A stretch of DNA of 64,000 nucleotides from Gemmata sp. (GTDB lineage: Bacteria; Planctomycetota; Planctomycetia; Gemmatales; Gemmataceae), in assembly GCA_025055115.1 (NCBI GenBank), contig JANWYJ010000025.1, positions 31,261-95,260 of the forward strand, written 5' to 3'. Both the position numbers and the translations under genes were made by a program. Shown in pieces: positions 51,918 through 61,396 of this stretch. Under the pieces are notes generated by a model that saw only the letters and a program-made list of their open reading frames with translations, ran no database searches and was not told the DNA's origin. Numbering within the stretch: position 1 is the first letter of the stretch; the number at the start of each line of letters is the position of its first letter.

Positions 51918-53132
51918 ATGCCGTTTGCGTATTTGGCCCTGGGTTCTAATCTCGGTGACCGTTTCGCGCAACTGGCGGCGGCCATCCGCCGTTTGCGGGC
52001 TGAGCCGGGGATACGGGTGCACGCTGTGTCCTCGTTTTATGCCACAGCGCCGGTGGATTGTCCGCCGGGTTCGGGCGAGTTTCTCAATGCCGTGGTTGCG
52101 GTTGAGACTCGTCGATCCCCGCACGATCTTCTGCAATGGCTTTTGCAGATCGAACGGCAGTTCGGCCGACAGCGGGGGGAACCGAACGCCCCGCGCACCC
52201 TCGACCTCGACCTGCTGCTCTACGACGACAACATTATCACCTCCGAGGAACTGACCGTTCCCCATCCGCGGATGCATGAGCGGGCCTTCGTTTTGGTGCC
52301 ACTGGCGGAGATTGCTCCGCACGTTCGCCATCCGCGCTTGCAGAAAACGGCCCGTGAACTGGCGGAAGCCTGCCCGGCCGACGGCGTTCGCCTGGCCTCT
52401 CGGCCTGCGGCCGCTGCGCCGTTATGTCTGGCTGGCGTGCGAGCCTTGGTGACTGGTTCGACCCGGGGTATTGGCGCCAGCATTGCCGAAGCGTTGGCAC
52501 ATCAGGGAGCCGAAGTCATCCGGCATGGCCGCCATCCCGTGCCGGGACGGCACCTGGTCGCCGATCTCCGCGACCCCGGCCAGGTCGATCGACTGGCCAA
52601 CGATGCCTGGGACATGCTCCAGGGCCTCGATCTTCTGGTGTGTAACGCAGGTGCCGACACCCTAACGGGAGAAGCGGCGCACTGGTCGTTCGAGCAGAAG
52701 TTGCACGAGTTACTGGCCGTCGATGTGCTTGCGACGATTCGCCTGACGCGCCTCATCGGCCTGCGGATGAAGACCAACGGGCACGGGTGCATTCTCACGA
52801 TGGGGTGGGATCAGGCCGAAACCGGGATGGAAGGCGATAGTGGGGAATTGTTCGCCGCCGTCAAAGGGGCGGTGATGTGCTTCACACGCAGTTTAGCCAA
52901 GAGCTTGGCCCCGGAAGTTCGCGTCAATTGCTTGGCCCCGGGATGGATTCGCACCGCGTGGGGGGAAACTGCCAGCGACCTCTGGCAAGAGCGGGTTCGC
53001 CGCGAAACCCCGCTGGGTATCTGGGGGCTGCCAGAGGATATTGCGGCGGCGGCGGTGTGGCTGGCGAGTCCGGCGGCCCAGTTCATTACCGGTCAGACAA
53101 TCCGCATCAACGGCGGTGCCGTTCGAGCGTAA
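51918..53132 (+). CDS. folK: FolK - short-chain dehydrogenase fusion
   Basis: 404 residues from the ATG at 51918. Residues 1-160 are 6-hydroxymethyl-7,8-dihydropterin pyrophosphokinase: AYLALGSNLGDR, FLNAVVAVET and the PRTLDLDLLLYDD signature. Residues 171-404 are an SDR domain: ALVTGSTRGIGASIA (179-186 TGSTRGIG), VCNAG (241-245), VRVNCLAPGWIRT, and TGQTIRINGG at the end. The usual YxxxK is FAAVK (F312, K316), so the catalytic tyrosine is missing, and the serine motif is also altered. Joining FolK to an SDR suggests a pterin reductase of the FolM/PTR1 type; whether it is active is unclear. Confidence 0.9.
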   Translation: MPFAYLALGSNLGDRFAQLAAAIRRLRAEPGIRVHAVSSFYATAPVDCPPGSGEFLNAVVAVETRRSPHDLLQWLLQIERQFGRQRGEPNAPRTLDLDLLLYDDNIITSEELTVPHPRMHERAFVLVPLAEIAPHVRHPRLQKTARELAEACPADGVRLASRPAAAAPLCLAGVRALVTGSTRGIGASIAEALAHQGAEVIRHGRHPVPGRHLVADLRDPGQVDRLANDAWDMLQGLDLLVCNAGADTLTGEAAHWSFEQKLHELLAVDVLATIRLTRLIGLRMKTNGHGCILTMGWDQAETGMEGDSGELFAAVKGAVMCFTRSLAKSLAPEVRVNCLAPGWIRTAWGETASDLWQERVRRETPLGIWGLPEDIAAAAVWLASPAAQFITGQTIRINGGAVRA

Positions 53133-53215
53133 ATTCCGGAAAAAGTCAGCCACCCGCTGGGTCCGCGTCGCCACAGGGTGTGTCCAACGGCGTCAGCGTG
53201 GGGGGACAGGAACGC

Positions 53216-53306
53216 ATACCGCAAGCGCGTTGTTCGAACGTCCATCCGGGAGAGGCTCTCTACGGATACCGCAAGCGCGTTGTTCGAACGTCCATCCGGC
53301 AGAGGC
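53216..53306. repeat. 41-bp direct repeat, two copies
   Basis: ATACCGCAAGCGCGTTGTTC then GAACGTCCATCCGG-N-AGAGGC at 53216-53256 and 53266-53306, period 50, one mismatch. Confidence 0.92.
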
Positions 53307-53320
53307 GCGCGCCTGTTCCG

Positions 53321-53420
53321 GCGTCATCACTGGTCGGATGGATGGCGAAAGAGTCGTCGGCTATTGTGTTAGCGGAATGCGCGCGCCGGTTACAGCGTCA
53401 TCACTGGTCGGATGGATGGC
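53321..53420. repeat. 26-bp perfect direct repeat
   Basis: GCGTCATCACTGGTCGGATG then GATGGC at 53321-53346 and 53395-53420. A partial third copy lies near 53467. Confidence 0.9.
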
Positions 53421-53595
53421 TGTTCAAAGGAGTGTCATCGCCAAGGCCGGCAGTCTCGCCTGTTCCGGCGTCATGAGTTGTCGGATGGGGCCACAGGACC
53501 ATTGGCTTGAACCATCATTCCTATTCTCCGGCCGGTGGGACGCGGTGGATGTCGTATCTGTGCATTCGATCGATTCCTATCGGCTTTCACCACTA

Positions 53596-53711
53596 CCGCC
53601 GGAAAACGGCGGGTTGGGGAACACAAACCGTACGAAAGTTGGGGAACACAAACCGTACGAAAATCGACCAAGCTTTGGATATCGACAAATCACCGCCGTA
53701 TTTTCCGGCGG
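53596..53711. repeat. Inverted repeat enclosing a 25-bp tandem duplication
   Basis: CCGCCGGAAAA (53596-53606) and TTTTCCGGCGG (53701-53711) are perfect inverted repeats. Between them GTTGGGGAACACAAACCGTA then CGAAA is tandemly repeated at 53613-53637 and 53638-53662. Confidence 0.85.
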
Positions 53712-54270
53712 GTTGGAGGAGACCATCGGCGGTCGGTCGGAACCGTGACTCCGTGGCGGTGGTCGCAGGGATGTTGGGCGGTGTCCAGCAAACGTCCCAA
53801 CCAGGAATTTGTTCTCCTCAGCCGCGGCGGTGGTCAGAGGGATGGTGGGCTAGGCCCAGCCTACCGTTCGGACCTGGACCGACCCCGTCGATTCGCAAAC
53901 CCTCACACAGTAGGGATTTAGGGGTGACATTGCGGCATTGGCGGGTGGTATTGCATAGTGGCGGGGTCTGAAGACGCCGCCACATCCTTTTCTTGAAGCC
54001 CCTCCTGGGCAATGCCACCAGTCCCACCCGTCGGGACGAGTGGGAGTCGGGACTAGTGGGAGGAGAGAGGCCACACCCTTTTCTTGTGGCTACTGCTGGG
54101 CCAGGGCAGCGGTGCCTTCCAAGGTGCTGCGTGAGCACACCTGTCATCATCGTCACGATGATGCTTTTTTGAGACCACTGCTGGGCCAGGGCAGCGGTGC
54201 TTTCCTCCCCAAAGCCCTCCGGCAAAGACCGACGGTTCAGCTCGTTGGGTCGGCTCAGCTCGTTGGGCCA

Positions 54271-54456
54271 TTATTTGGCGATGGCATCGGTTCCCTGGCC
54301 GGTATTCATTTTTCCACCGCCTTCGCCGCTGATCTTGATGCGGGGGTCGTCCTTAACATTGACCGGTTTGGGGTCTTTGTCAGCGCTTTGCGAACAGCCG
54401 CTGACCACCAAGCCCCCCACGACAAACGCAATCAACACAAGTCCCTGGCGTACCAT
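54271..54456 (-). CDS. Small lipoprotein downstream of DUF1559
   Basis: 61 residues. Signal MVRQGLVLIAFVVGGLVVSGC ends in a lipobox (VSGC), followed by a short polar tail containing DPRIKISGEGGGKM. It lies 305 bp downstream of the DUF1559 gene on the same strand, mirroring the pair at 25684-26931. Role unknown. Confidence 0.78.
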   Translation of the reverse strand: MVRQGLVLIAFVVGGLVVSGCSQSADKDPKPVNVKDDPRIKISGEGGGKMNTGQGTDAIAK

Positions 54457-54761
54457 AACAACTCCTGTGCAAGGCTGCGGTATTGCTTGTTGTGATGCTG
54501 TGAGCAGAAAAGTCTATTGGTACAAAACAGAAGAGTCTATTTGTACAAAAACTGTGATGTTTTGTACAAAAATTGTGATGCTGTGAGCGGCACCGTCTAT
54601 TTGTACAAAAATTCACAAGCGAAAATGCGGGCACTTCGTGGGCGAAATCACCGTGGGGCATTCCCGGCGTGGGAGAACAGATTCGGGCGAGCCTGGATTG
54701 CGTTTCTCCCGTGCCGGGGTGGCCCCACCAAGACCTCACAACTTGGCCGTATGACAGTCGA
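54457..54761. other. 305-bp spacer with repeated TTGTACAAA palindromes
   Basis: It lies between the DUF1559 gene and its lipoprotein gene. TNGTACAAAA occurs at 54518-54527, 54541-54550, about 54560-54570 and 54601-54610; the third is a full TTTTGTACAAAA palindrome. GTCTATT precedes three of the four copies. Confidence 0.8.
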
Positions 54762-55778
54762 TCAATCGACGGACATCACTTGCCCATCGGCTCGACCGGT
54801 CAGGTAGACGTAGAGGGCAAATTGCATGTCGGGCGGGATCGAACGCACCGAGCCATCGGAGTAGGTCACGTTGATGCGGTTTTGCGCATGGAAGCTACCC
54901 GGTTGGTTGTTCGACATACCCATGCCGCTGGGGAAATCGGGGGGGAAGCGGCAGTTGGGGTTGCTTCGGTTCGGGCAGGTGCCAAAGTTCGAGTAGAAAA
55001 TAGCGCTGGGCCACGACATCAGCCCCCATCCCTCGCCTGTACTGAGGCGCACAAAACCGCCAGCCGATTCAGCAAACGCGATCGTGGTGGAAGTGCCGTC
55101 GGTGATGCCGGTGATCTTCACGCGGGATTGGTAGTACATGACCCCGTAGTAATCTTCGTAATCACCGCTGGTACCGGCTGGTCCGGGCGACATATAACCG
55201 CCCATCGGAGCGTAGTTGGTCACACCGAGAATGCCGATGGGTGGGCGGCTGCTGTAGGTGTAGCTGGTGTTGGTGGCTAACCCGGTGGGGAAGTTTTTGG
55301 GTGCAAAGCCGGCTGTGCGAATTTGCAACTGCGCGAAGTTGGTACCCGGCGGATATTGTGACGCTGGGCATAAAAACGTGCGAATGTTGGCATCACCGCC
55401 CCAACGACCGCGGGGTGGGGTGGCGGTGGCACTGGTGGTGGTATTACCAGCCGCGGCTGAAAACCAGTAGGTTCCCGTGACCAAGTCGAAATTGTTAAAC
55501 ACCGCTTCTTGTTCAATGTAAGGCAACAGATAGACCAGCCCGCTGGTCATCCGGGCATCTTGCCCGGGGGGCAAGAAACCGTTGCTTGCCTCATAGTTGT
55601 GCAGAGCCAAGCCTAACTGTTTGAGATTGTTCCGGCAGGTTGTCATAGCGGCGGCTTCCCGCACTTTTTGCACAGCGGGTAACAGTAGTCCAATCAAGAT
55701 CGCAATAATGGCAATCACAACGAGCAACTCGATCAACGTGAAAGCGTTGCGAGTGCGCCTGACACGACGATGTGGCAT
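54762..55778 (-). CDS. DUF1559 protein with type IV pilin-like N-terminus
   Basis: 338 residues from the ATG at 55778, with GGGGAGGG upstream. The leader [20 protein letters not shown] has the FTLIE prepilin motif and the helix [20 protein letters not shown]. Then [61 protein letters not shown] and a terminal [14 protein letters not shown]. It is a surface pseudopilin-like protein of the family expanded in planctomycetes. Confidence 0.93.
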   Translation of the reverse strand: MPHRRVRRTRNAFTLIELLVVIAIIAILIGLLLPAVQKVREAAAMTTCRNNLKQLGLALHNYEASNGFLPPGQDARMTSGLVYLLPYIEQEAVFNNFDLVTGTYWFSAAAGNTTTSATATPPRGRWGGDANIRTFLCPASQYPPGTNFAQLQIRTAGFAPKNFPTGLATNTSYTYSSRPPIGILGVTNYAPMGGYMSPGPAGTSGDYEDYYGVMYYQSRVKITGITDGTSTTIAFAESAGGFVRLSTGEGWGLMSWPSAIFYSNFGTCPNRSNPNCRFPPDFPSGMGMSNNQPGSFHAQNRINVTYSDGSVRSIPPDMQFALYVYLTGRADGQVMSVD

Positions 55779-56332
55779 CAGAAGCCCTCCCCAAAACGGC
55801 GGGTCCGACGGACGATCGGAGTGGGAGCCGATCACGACCAATCCGTACATACGCCCACCCAAACATCCAACTGAACAATCATAGTTCAGTTGCAATTGAA
55901 AAAATGAAAAATGACCGCGGCAGCGATTCGTGTGAGGTGGGAAGAGGGGTTGGCGTTGGCCAGTTCGCTGGACAGCACAGCGATGCCAAGCGAGTCGTCA
56001 ACCATGAGGCCGCCTCACTCTTGCTCATCTTGGGAATTGGCGAACAAGTGTCAATAGGATTTTTCACCATTTCTACATATCTCCTTATCGCCACAAGTTG
56101 CTTTTACGGGTCTTGCTCGTACGGGACTTCGCCACATGAAAGGATTTGATCTTGTGCTATACAGCCGAGTCCTGGTGCGGTTTGAACTTGTCGTTGGAGC
56201 ACTTCGCCCGCGCCGTCCGCAGCGCGTGCATAACAGCCAAGTCCGAGTGCAAGCTGGGACTTTGTCCCAGTGCAGCTGGAACTTCACACAAGTCCTGGTG
56301 CAGCTGGAACTTGTTGTTGGTGGCGTTGGCCT
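55779..56332. other. 554-bp non-coding spacer
   Basis: It lies upstream of the DUF1559 gene and downstream of the CBS gene. No gene seen. AGTCCTGGTGC-GNTNNAACTTGT occurs at about 56167-56190 and 56290-56313, with a third variant near 56266. Confidence 0.55.
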
Positions 56333-56851
56333 TCAGACACCATCAGGACAGATGGTCAGGATATGCCGCAGAATGTCGCGCACGGAGATCATGCCGACCG
56401 GTTGGTCGCCATCCACGACCGGGAGGTGGCGGTATCCCCCCGCATCCATTTTGCTCAGGGCCAGCGCGAGAATATCGGTGGGGCGAACAGTTTCCGGTTG
56501 GGGCGTCATGAATTCGCTCACCGGTCGGGTGTGATAGTCGGGTTGGCCGGCAATTTTGGTGAGGAAATCACGTTCGGTGAGAATGCCGACCAGTTCCCCC
56601 GCGGCACCGGTGATCAGAACGGCCCCGGTTTGTCCGGTGATCATTTGCGACATCGCCTCGCCCAAAGTCGCGGTCCGAGGAACGGTCAGGGGGGGGCGGG
56701 GCTTGAGAATCGCGACCGGATCATTCATCAAACTGGCTTCGACCGGTCCGTGAACGATCGGGGTGTCCAGTTGGGTCAGCGCCAAGCCACAGTGGGCGCA
56801 TTGATCCGCCCCCGGCGGGTTCTTGTCGTAACCGCAAGCGGGACAATACAT
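56333..56851 (-). CDS. Zinc-ribbon CBS-domain-pair protein
   Basis: 172 residues. The N-terminus MYCPACGYDKNPPGADQCAHCG is a zinc ribbon (two CxxC). Two CBS domains follow: ATLGEAMSQMITGQTGAVLI with GELVGILTERDFLTKI, and FMTPQPETVRPTDILALALS with YRHLPVVDGDQPVGMISVRD. CBS pairs sense adenylates and regulate partners. No partner is fused or adjacent. Confidence 0.88.
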   Translation of the reverse strand: MYCPACGYDKNPPGADQCAHCGLALTQLDTPIVHGPVEASLMNDPVAILKPRPPLTVPRTATLGEAMSQMITGQTGAVLITGAAGELVGILTERDFLTKIAGQPDYHTRPVSEFMTPQPETVRPTDILALALSKMDAGGYRHLPVVDGDQPVGMISVRDILRHILTICPDGV

Positions 56852-57037
56852 AACGGCAACACACGCCTCAACTTAGGCTGGACGCAGCGACGGGCTGGCG
56901 CTCCGCCGGGCCTTCGCCGCAAACCCTGGGGCGCGGCGGGGGAGGAAACCCCGCATCGTCCAGCCCCCTGGTGGAGCCGGTCGGAAGGTTCGTTGCCGAC
57001 CGTGTACCGGGTGTTGGCCTCCGAGGCGGCTGGGGTT

Positions 57038-58072
57038 TTAGGACACCGTCCACACGTCTTCGGCCTTGAATAAATCCTCCAGCCGACCCGGTCCTTTGTT
57101 CTTCTCCACGGCGGCCTGGATACGTTGTTGGAGCAATTCCTCGTAGGTGGGTTTGATTACACTGCGGAAAACCCCCACCGGTTCGGGGAAGGAATCGGGC
57201 TGGCGCGGTTGGTATTTGAAGCGGCTGAGCAAATAGGCCAAGGTGGGGTCGTCGGCGTGGGCATCGTGCGTCAGGAGATCGTCGATTTGGCAATCCTGGC
57301 CGATGGTGACGACTTCGGGTTTCAAGCCATTCAACCGAATCCCCTTGTTCTTATCTTTGCCGAAGATCATCGGCTTGCCGTGTTCCAGGTACAGCACGTT
57401 GTCGGCTTTGATGGCTTTGTCGGTGGCGTATTTGTACACTTCGTCGTTGAAAATGACGCAGTTCTGGTAAATTTCGACAAACGCACTGCCTTTGTGAGCC
57501 GCGGCTTTTTGCAGCGTGCTGACCAAATGTTGGACATCGACATCAATCGTGCGGGCGACGAAGGTGGCTTCGGAGGCCAGAGCGATCGTCAGCGGGCTGA
57601 TGGGGGTTTCGAACGATCCGCCGGGGCTGGTTTTGCTCATGGTGCCGATGCGGCTGGAGGGCGAATATTGCCCTTTGGTCAGGCCGTAAATTTCATTGTT
57701 GAACAGTAGCACCTTAATATCCATGTTGCGGCGCAGAGCATGGATGAGGTGATTGCCGCCGATGGAAAGTCCGTCGCCGTCACCGGTGACGACCCACACT
57801 TGGAGGTCGGGGTTGGCGAGGCGTAAGCCGGTGGCGAAGGTGGGGGCGCGGCCGTGGATGGTGTGGAAGCCGTAGGTGTTCATGTAGTAGGGGAAGCGGC
57901 TGGAGCAGCCGATTCCCGAGATGAAGACGATTTTCTCCCGCGGCACGCCCACGGTGGTGAGGGCTTTTTTCATTTGGGCGAGGATGGAGTAATCGCCGCA
58001 GCCGGGGCACCAGCGGACTTCTTGATCGGTGGTGAGGTCTTTGGTGGTCAGGGTCGGAAGGGTTGTGGCCAT
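57038..58072 (-). CDS. korB: 2-oxoacid:ferredoxin oxidoreductase, beta subunit
   Basis: 344 residues from the ATG at 58072. C22 and C25 in WCPGCGDY, C56 in ISGIGCSSR and C205 in YQNCVIF form a [4Fe-4S] site. TPP binding is at VVTGDGDGLSIGGNHLIHA. It catalyses CoA-dependent oxidative decarboxylation of 2-oxoglutarate or a related 2-oxoacid with ferredoxin, as a complex with the alpha subunit encoded 86 bp upstream. Its terminal residues KNKGPGRLEDLFKAEDVW are typical of the KorB branch. Confidence 0.93.
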   Translation of the reverse strand: MATTLPTLTTKDLTTDQEVRWCPGCGDYSILAQMKKALTTVGVPREKIVFISGIGCSSRFPYYMNTYGFHTIHGRAPTFATGLRLANPDLQVWVVTGDGDGLSIGGNHLIHALRRNMDIKVLLFNNEIYGLTKGQYSPSSRIGTMSKTSPGGSFETPISPLTIALASEATFVARTIDVDVQHLVSTLQKAAAHKGSAFVEIYQNCVIFNDEVYKYATDKAIKADNVLYLEHGKPMIFGKDKNKGIRLNGLKPEVVTIGQDCQIDDLLTHDAHADDPTLAYLLSRFKYQPRQPDSFPEPVGVFRSVIKPTYEELLQQRIQAAVEKNKGPGRLEDLFKAEDVWTVS

Positions 58073-58158
58073 GGTGAGTATTGTATTGTGGGGTAGTAGG
58101 GATGGTTCGATTTTCGACAGTGGATGGTCGGTTCCGGGGTTCTGATGAGTCGGGCGTT

Positions 58159-60138
58159 TCACTCCGACAAGCATTTTTCGATGGCCGCTTCCAATTCTGA
58201 GACCAGAAACGGCTTGCCTTGAATTTTGTTCAATCCGATGGCGGGGACGAGGTATTTGGCCCGCAGTAGCCAGCACAATTGGCCGGTGTTGAGTTCGGGG
58301 ACCAGAATTTTCTTGAAGCGTTGCAGAACCGCGGCGGTGTTTTTCGGCATCGGGTTGAGGTAGCGGAAGTGGGCTTGCGCCACTTTCAGCCCTTTGCGTT
58401 GCGCTCGTTGGACGGCCGTGGTGATACTGCCGTAGGTTCCGCCCCAGCCGACGACGAGCAGTTCGGCATCGGCAGGACCGTGTACTTCCAGATCAGGAAT
58501 GGTTTGGGCGATGTTGTCGATTTTCTTGGCCCGGGTTTCGGTCATCCGTTGGTGGTTGGCGGGGTCGTAGCTGATGTTGCCGGTGACGTCTTGCTTTTCC
58601 AGCCCGCCGATACGGTGTTCGAGACCGGGTGTGCCGGGGATGGCCCAGGGCCGGACCAGGAACTCGTCGCGTTTGTAGGGGAGGAATTGGCCTGCGCCGC
58701 CGCCTTCGCCATCACCGACTTCGTGCGTCAGCTGGGTGCCTTCGCTGTTGGGTTGGGTGGGATGGGTGATGCTGATGCGGGGCAGTTGCGCCGGGTCGGG
58801 GATGCGCCACGGTTCGGAGCCGTTGGCGAGGTATCCATCCGACAGGTAGAAGACGGGGCACATGAAACGGGTAGCGATCCGGACCGCTTCGAAAGCCATG
58901 TCGAAGCAATCGGCGGGCGATTGCGGGGCGACAACGGCCACGGGGCTATCGCCGTTGCGGCCAAAGAGGGCTTGAAGCAAGTCGGATTGCTCGGTTTTCG
59001 TCGGCAAGCCGGTGCTGGGGCCGCCGCGTTGGACGTCGATGATCACCAGCGGCAATTCGGTCATCACGGCCAGGTTGATGGCTTCGCTTTTGAGACACAC
59101 GCCCGGCCCGCTGGTACCCGTGACACCAAGGGCGCCGCCGTAGCTGGCGCCAATCGCTACGCCACAGGCGGCGATTTCGTCTTCTGCTTGGAAGGTTTTG
59201 ACCCCGAAATGCCGCATGGCCGCTAAGCCTTCCAGAATCGGGCTGGCCGGAGTGATCGGATAGCTGGCGTACACCAAGGTTTTCTTGGCCACTTGGCTAG
59301 CCGCCACGAAACCCAGAACCGCCGCATCGTTACCTGTGATCTTGCGATACGTTCCCGGCGCAAGTTTCGCCTTGGCCACATGATATTGCACCGGCAGCAG
59401 TTCCACGGTTTCACCGTAGTTGTAGCCGGCCTTCAGTGCCCGGATGTTAGCCTCCATGATGTGGCGTAACTCCGGTTTTTTGAACTTCTCGCTGATCCAT
59501 TTGAGCGTGGGTTCCAGGGGCCGCTCATAGAGCCAATAGACCAGCCCCAAGGCGAAGAAGTTTTTGCACCGGTCTTGTTCCCGCGGTGTCAGCCCGCAGT
59601 CTTTGACGGCTTCGACGGTCAGTTTGGCCACGGCCACACGAATGACCCGGTAGCCGGCGAGCGACCCATCGTCGAGGGGGTTGGTTTTGTAAGCGGCTTT
59701 TTTCAGGTCGCTGGTTTCAAAGCCATCGCTATTGACAATGAGAATGCCGCCGGGTTTGAGGTCCTTCAGATTGGTTTTGAGCGCGGCGGCGTTCATCACC
59801 ACCAACGTATCGAGTGTATCGCCGGGGGTGTGGATGTCGGTACTGGAGAAGTGGACTTGGAAGCCGGAGACGCCCGCCAGAGTACCGGCCGGGGCACGAA
59901 TTTCGGCGGGGAAATCCGGGAGAGTGGCGACGTCGTTACCCAAAAGGGCCGAAGTATCGGTGAAGCGGGTGCCGGCTAGCTGCATGCCGTCGCCCGAGTC
60001 GCCGGCGAAGCGGATAGTGACCGATTCGAGCGTTTCAACTTTCTTGGTCCGGTGGTGCAAATGACCGTTGCTGCTTTCCGATTCAACCGTAGGACTGGCC
60101 GATACCGTGGTGGTGGCGGAGCCGTTTTCGGAACTCAT
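58159..60138 (-). CDS. korA: 2-oxoacid:ferredoxin oxidoreductase, fused gamma-alpha subunit
   Basis: 659 residues from the ATG at 60138 ([11 protein letters not shown]). Residues about 40-220 are the gamma domain: [37 protein letters not shown]. The alpha pyrimidine-binding domain follows: [58 protein letters not shown], and the C-terminal [20 protein letters not shown]. Fusion of gamma and alpha is usual for the two-subunit KorAB type. It forms an operon with the beta gene downstream. Confidence 0.93.
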   Translation of the reverse strand: MSSENGSATTTVSASPTVESESSNGHLHHRTKKVETLESVTIRFAGDSGDGMQLAGTRFTDTSALLGNDVATLPDFPAEIRAPAGTLAGVSGFQVHFSSTDIHTPGDTLDTLVVMNAAALKTNLKDLKPGGILIVNSDGFETSDLKKAAYKTNPLDDGSLAGYRVIRVAVAKLTVEAVKDCGLTPREQDRCKNFFALGLVYWLYERPLEPTLKWISEKFKKPELRHIMEANIRALKAGYNYGETVELLPVQYHVAKAKLAPGTYRKITGNDAAVLGFVAASQVAKKTLVYASYPITPASPILEGLAAMRHFGVKTFQAEDEIAACGVAIGASYGGALGVTGTSGPGVCLKSEAINLAVMTELPLVIIDVQRGGPSTGLPTKTEQSDLLQALFGRNGDSPVAVVAPQSPADCFDMAFEAVRIATRFMCPVFYLSDGYLANGSEPWRIPDPAQLPRISITHPTQPNSEGTQLTHEVGDGEGGGAGQFLPYKRDEFLVRPWAIPGTPGLEHRIGGLEKQDVTGNISYDPANHQRMTETRAKKIDNIAQTIPDLEVHGPADAELLVVGWGGTYGSITTAVQRAQRKGLKVAQAHFRYLNPMPKNTAAVLQRFKKILVPELNTGQLCWLLRAKYLVPAIGLNKIQGKPFLVSELEAAIEKCLSE

Positions 60139-60818
60139 AGAATCCTGAACCTCGTGGTAGAACGGGGGAGAGGGCGGTGCGGATGGCCGGAAGCGGTTGC
60201 CCACATTTTACACCCCAGTGAAAGTGGGAACAGATGAACCCCCTTTAACTATTGATCTTAGTTGCTATCGGCGTTGATGAGGAGATGAATTCAGTCGGCC
60301 GGGCCACGCGGTCCGCCGCTGCGTCCGTCGTGCCATAAGAGCCTCTCTGAAATCCCCAGGGTTTTGGGCCGGGAATTGTCCGCGTGGCGATGGCCGCGGA
60401 GCGCTTTGGGGCTTTGGCGGCTGAAGATCTCGCGACAATTCCCGGAAAATGTTCGCGCCATGGCCTTGCGCACCGGGGAGGAACTTCGCCCGTGCCAGAA
60501 ACTGTGCCAGAAACAGGGGATGGGGCGCGCCGTGATACCCCTCACATCGCCTACCGCCCAGAGGGAACATCGCCTACCGCCCAGAGGGAGTATTCCCCAG
60601 TGCCAGAAACAGGGGGTGAGGCGGTATTCTTCCTGCGCGCCGCGGCCTTGCGAACCCGAAGACCACGCGCTGCACTCCTGGGCCGGGGATCGCGTGGGGG
60701 CCGTGGCGAAACGGAGCCACCCCGGGGGGCCGCGAAAGCCCGCGGGCAATCGCGCCAGAAGCGCAGATGGTTTGGCCGAAGTTTTGGTGAAATGTTGTGG
60801 TGAAATTAAGTGGTGAAA
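60139..60818. other. 680-bp non-coding region with repeats
   Basis: No gene seen between korA and the DUF2784 gene. It contains GTGCCAGAAAC at 60492-60502, 60504-60514 and about 60599-60610, a 23-bp tandem repeat (60544-60589), and the stop-codon repeat of the DUF2784 gene at its right edge. Confidence 0.65.
60544..60589. repeat. 23-bp tandem repeat, two copies
   Basis: ACATCGCCTACCGCCCAGAG then GGA at 60544-60566 and 60567-60589, identical. Confidence 0.92.
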
Positions 60819-60823
60819 TTAAG
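60798..60823. repeat. 13-bp tandem repeat spanning the DUF2784 stop codon
   Basis: TGGTGAAATTAAG at 60798-60810 and 60811-60823, with TGGTGAAAT again at 60785. The second copy holds the stop (60819-60821). Confidence 0.85.
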
Positions 60824-61253
60824 CTGCAACGGCCGGTTTTTCGGTGGAAGTCGTCGTGAAACGGAACCACCGGGGCGGATACATGATAAACGCTTGCGCT
60901 ACCAACACGAACATCGCAATATGCCCCACGGTGAAGACGATCTGCGGTGTGTCGGGGTAAAACAGCATGTTGTGGAAGATGCGGCCCATGAAGGTTTCAC
61001 TGCCGCGAAATTCCTGACCGCCCAGTTCCCGAAGTTGCTCTTCCCACACCGTCAGCGGGCAACGCAACCCCACGATCTCTTCGTAGGCCACAATTCCGAT
61101 GGCCAGCAGATGACTGAAGCGGAACCACGGGTTGCGTGCCCATTGCCACCGGAACGGAGCGGCAATGATGATGATCAATTGCCCCACCACCACATACGCG
61201 ACATAGGCGAAGTGAATGCCGACAATGACATCCGCGGCCAGACCGTACCACAT
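60819..61253 (-). CDS. DUF2784 membrane protein
   Basis: 144 residues from the ATG at 61253, which starts MWYGLAADVIVGIHFAYVAY as in the family; the longer frame to 61352 is not needed. Four membrane helices: about 5-30, 40-62, 88-110 region and 110-130. Conserved features are GLRCPLTVWEEQLRELGG and FHNMLFYP. Family function unknown. It is divergent from the penicillin-acylase gene. Confidence 0.88.
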   Translation of the reverse strand: MWYGLAADVIVGIHFAYVAYVVVGQLIIIIAAPFRWQWARNPWFRFSHLLAIGIVAYEEIVGLRCPLTVWEEQLRELGGQEFRGSETFMGRIFHNMLFYPDTPQIVFTVGHIAMFVLVAQAFIMYPPRWFRFTTTSTEKPAVAA

Positions 61254-61396
61254 GGTGCAGCCCTCATACAAGTTGCCAGAACGAAACAAGTTGTCAGAAC
61301 GAACATTCGTCACGCCGCGTGCCGTTGCAATCGTTGCAATAGTATGAGCCACGGGGCAGCGATTTATTCCGCGTTCTAAAGTCCTATCTTGTCGGC

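Larger units (their letters stand above)
53133..54270. other. 1138-bp non-coding region packed with repeats
   Basis: No gene stands out. It contains a 41-bp direct repeat (53216-53306), a 26-bp perfect repeat (53321-53346, 53395-53420), a 25-bp tandem repeat (53613-53662) inside 11-bp inverted repeats (53596-53606 and 53701-53711), and degenerate CTGCTGGGCCAGGGCAGCGG copies at about 54096-54200. Open frames here are short and low in codon bias. Confidence 0.65.

Noticed and set aside
53596..53711. Insertion sequence
   Set aside because: Only 11-bp inverted ends around 94 bp, with no transposase and no clear target-site duplication; kept as a possible foldback repeat only.
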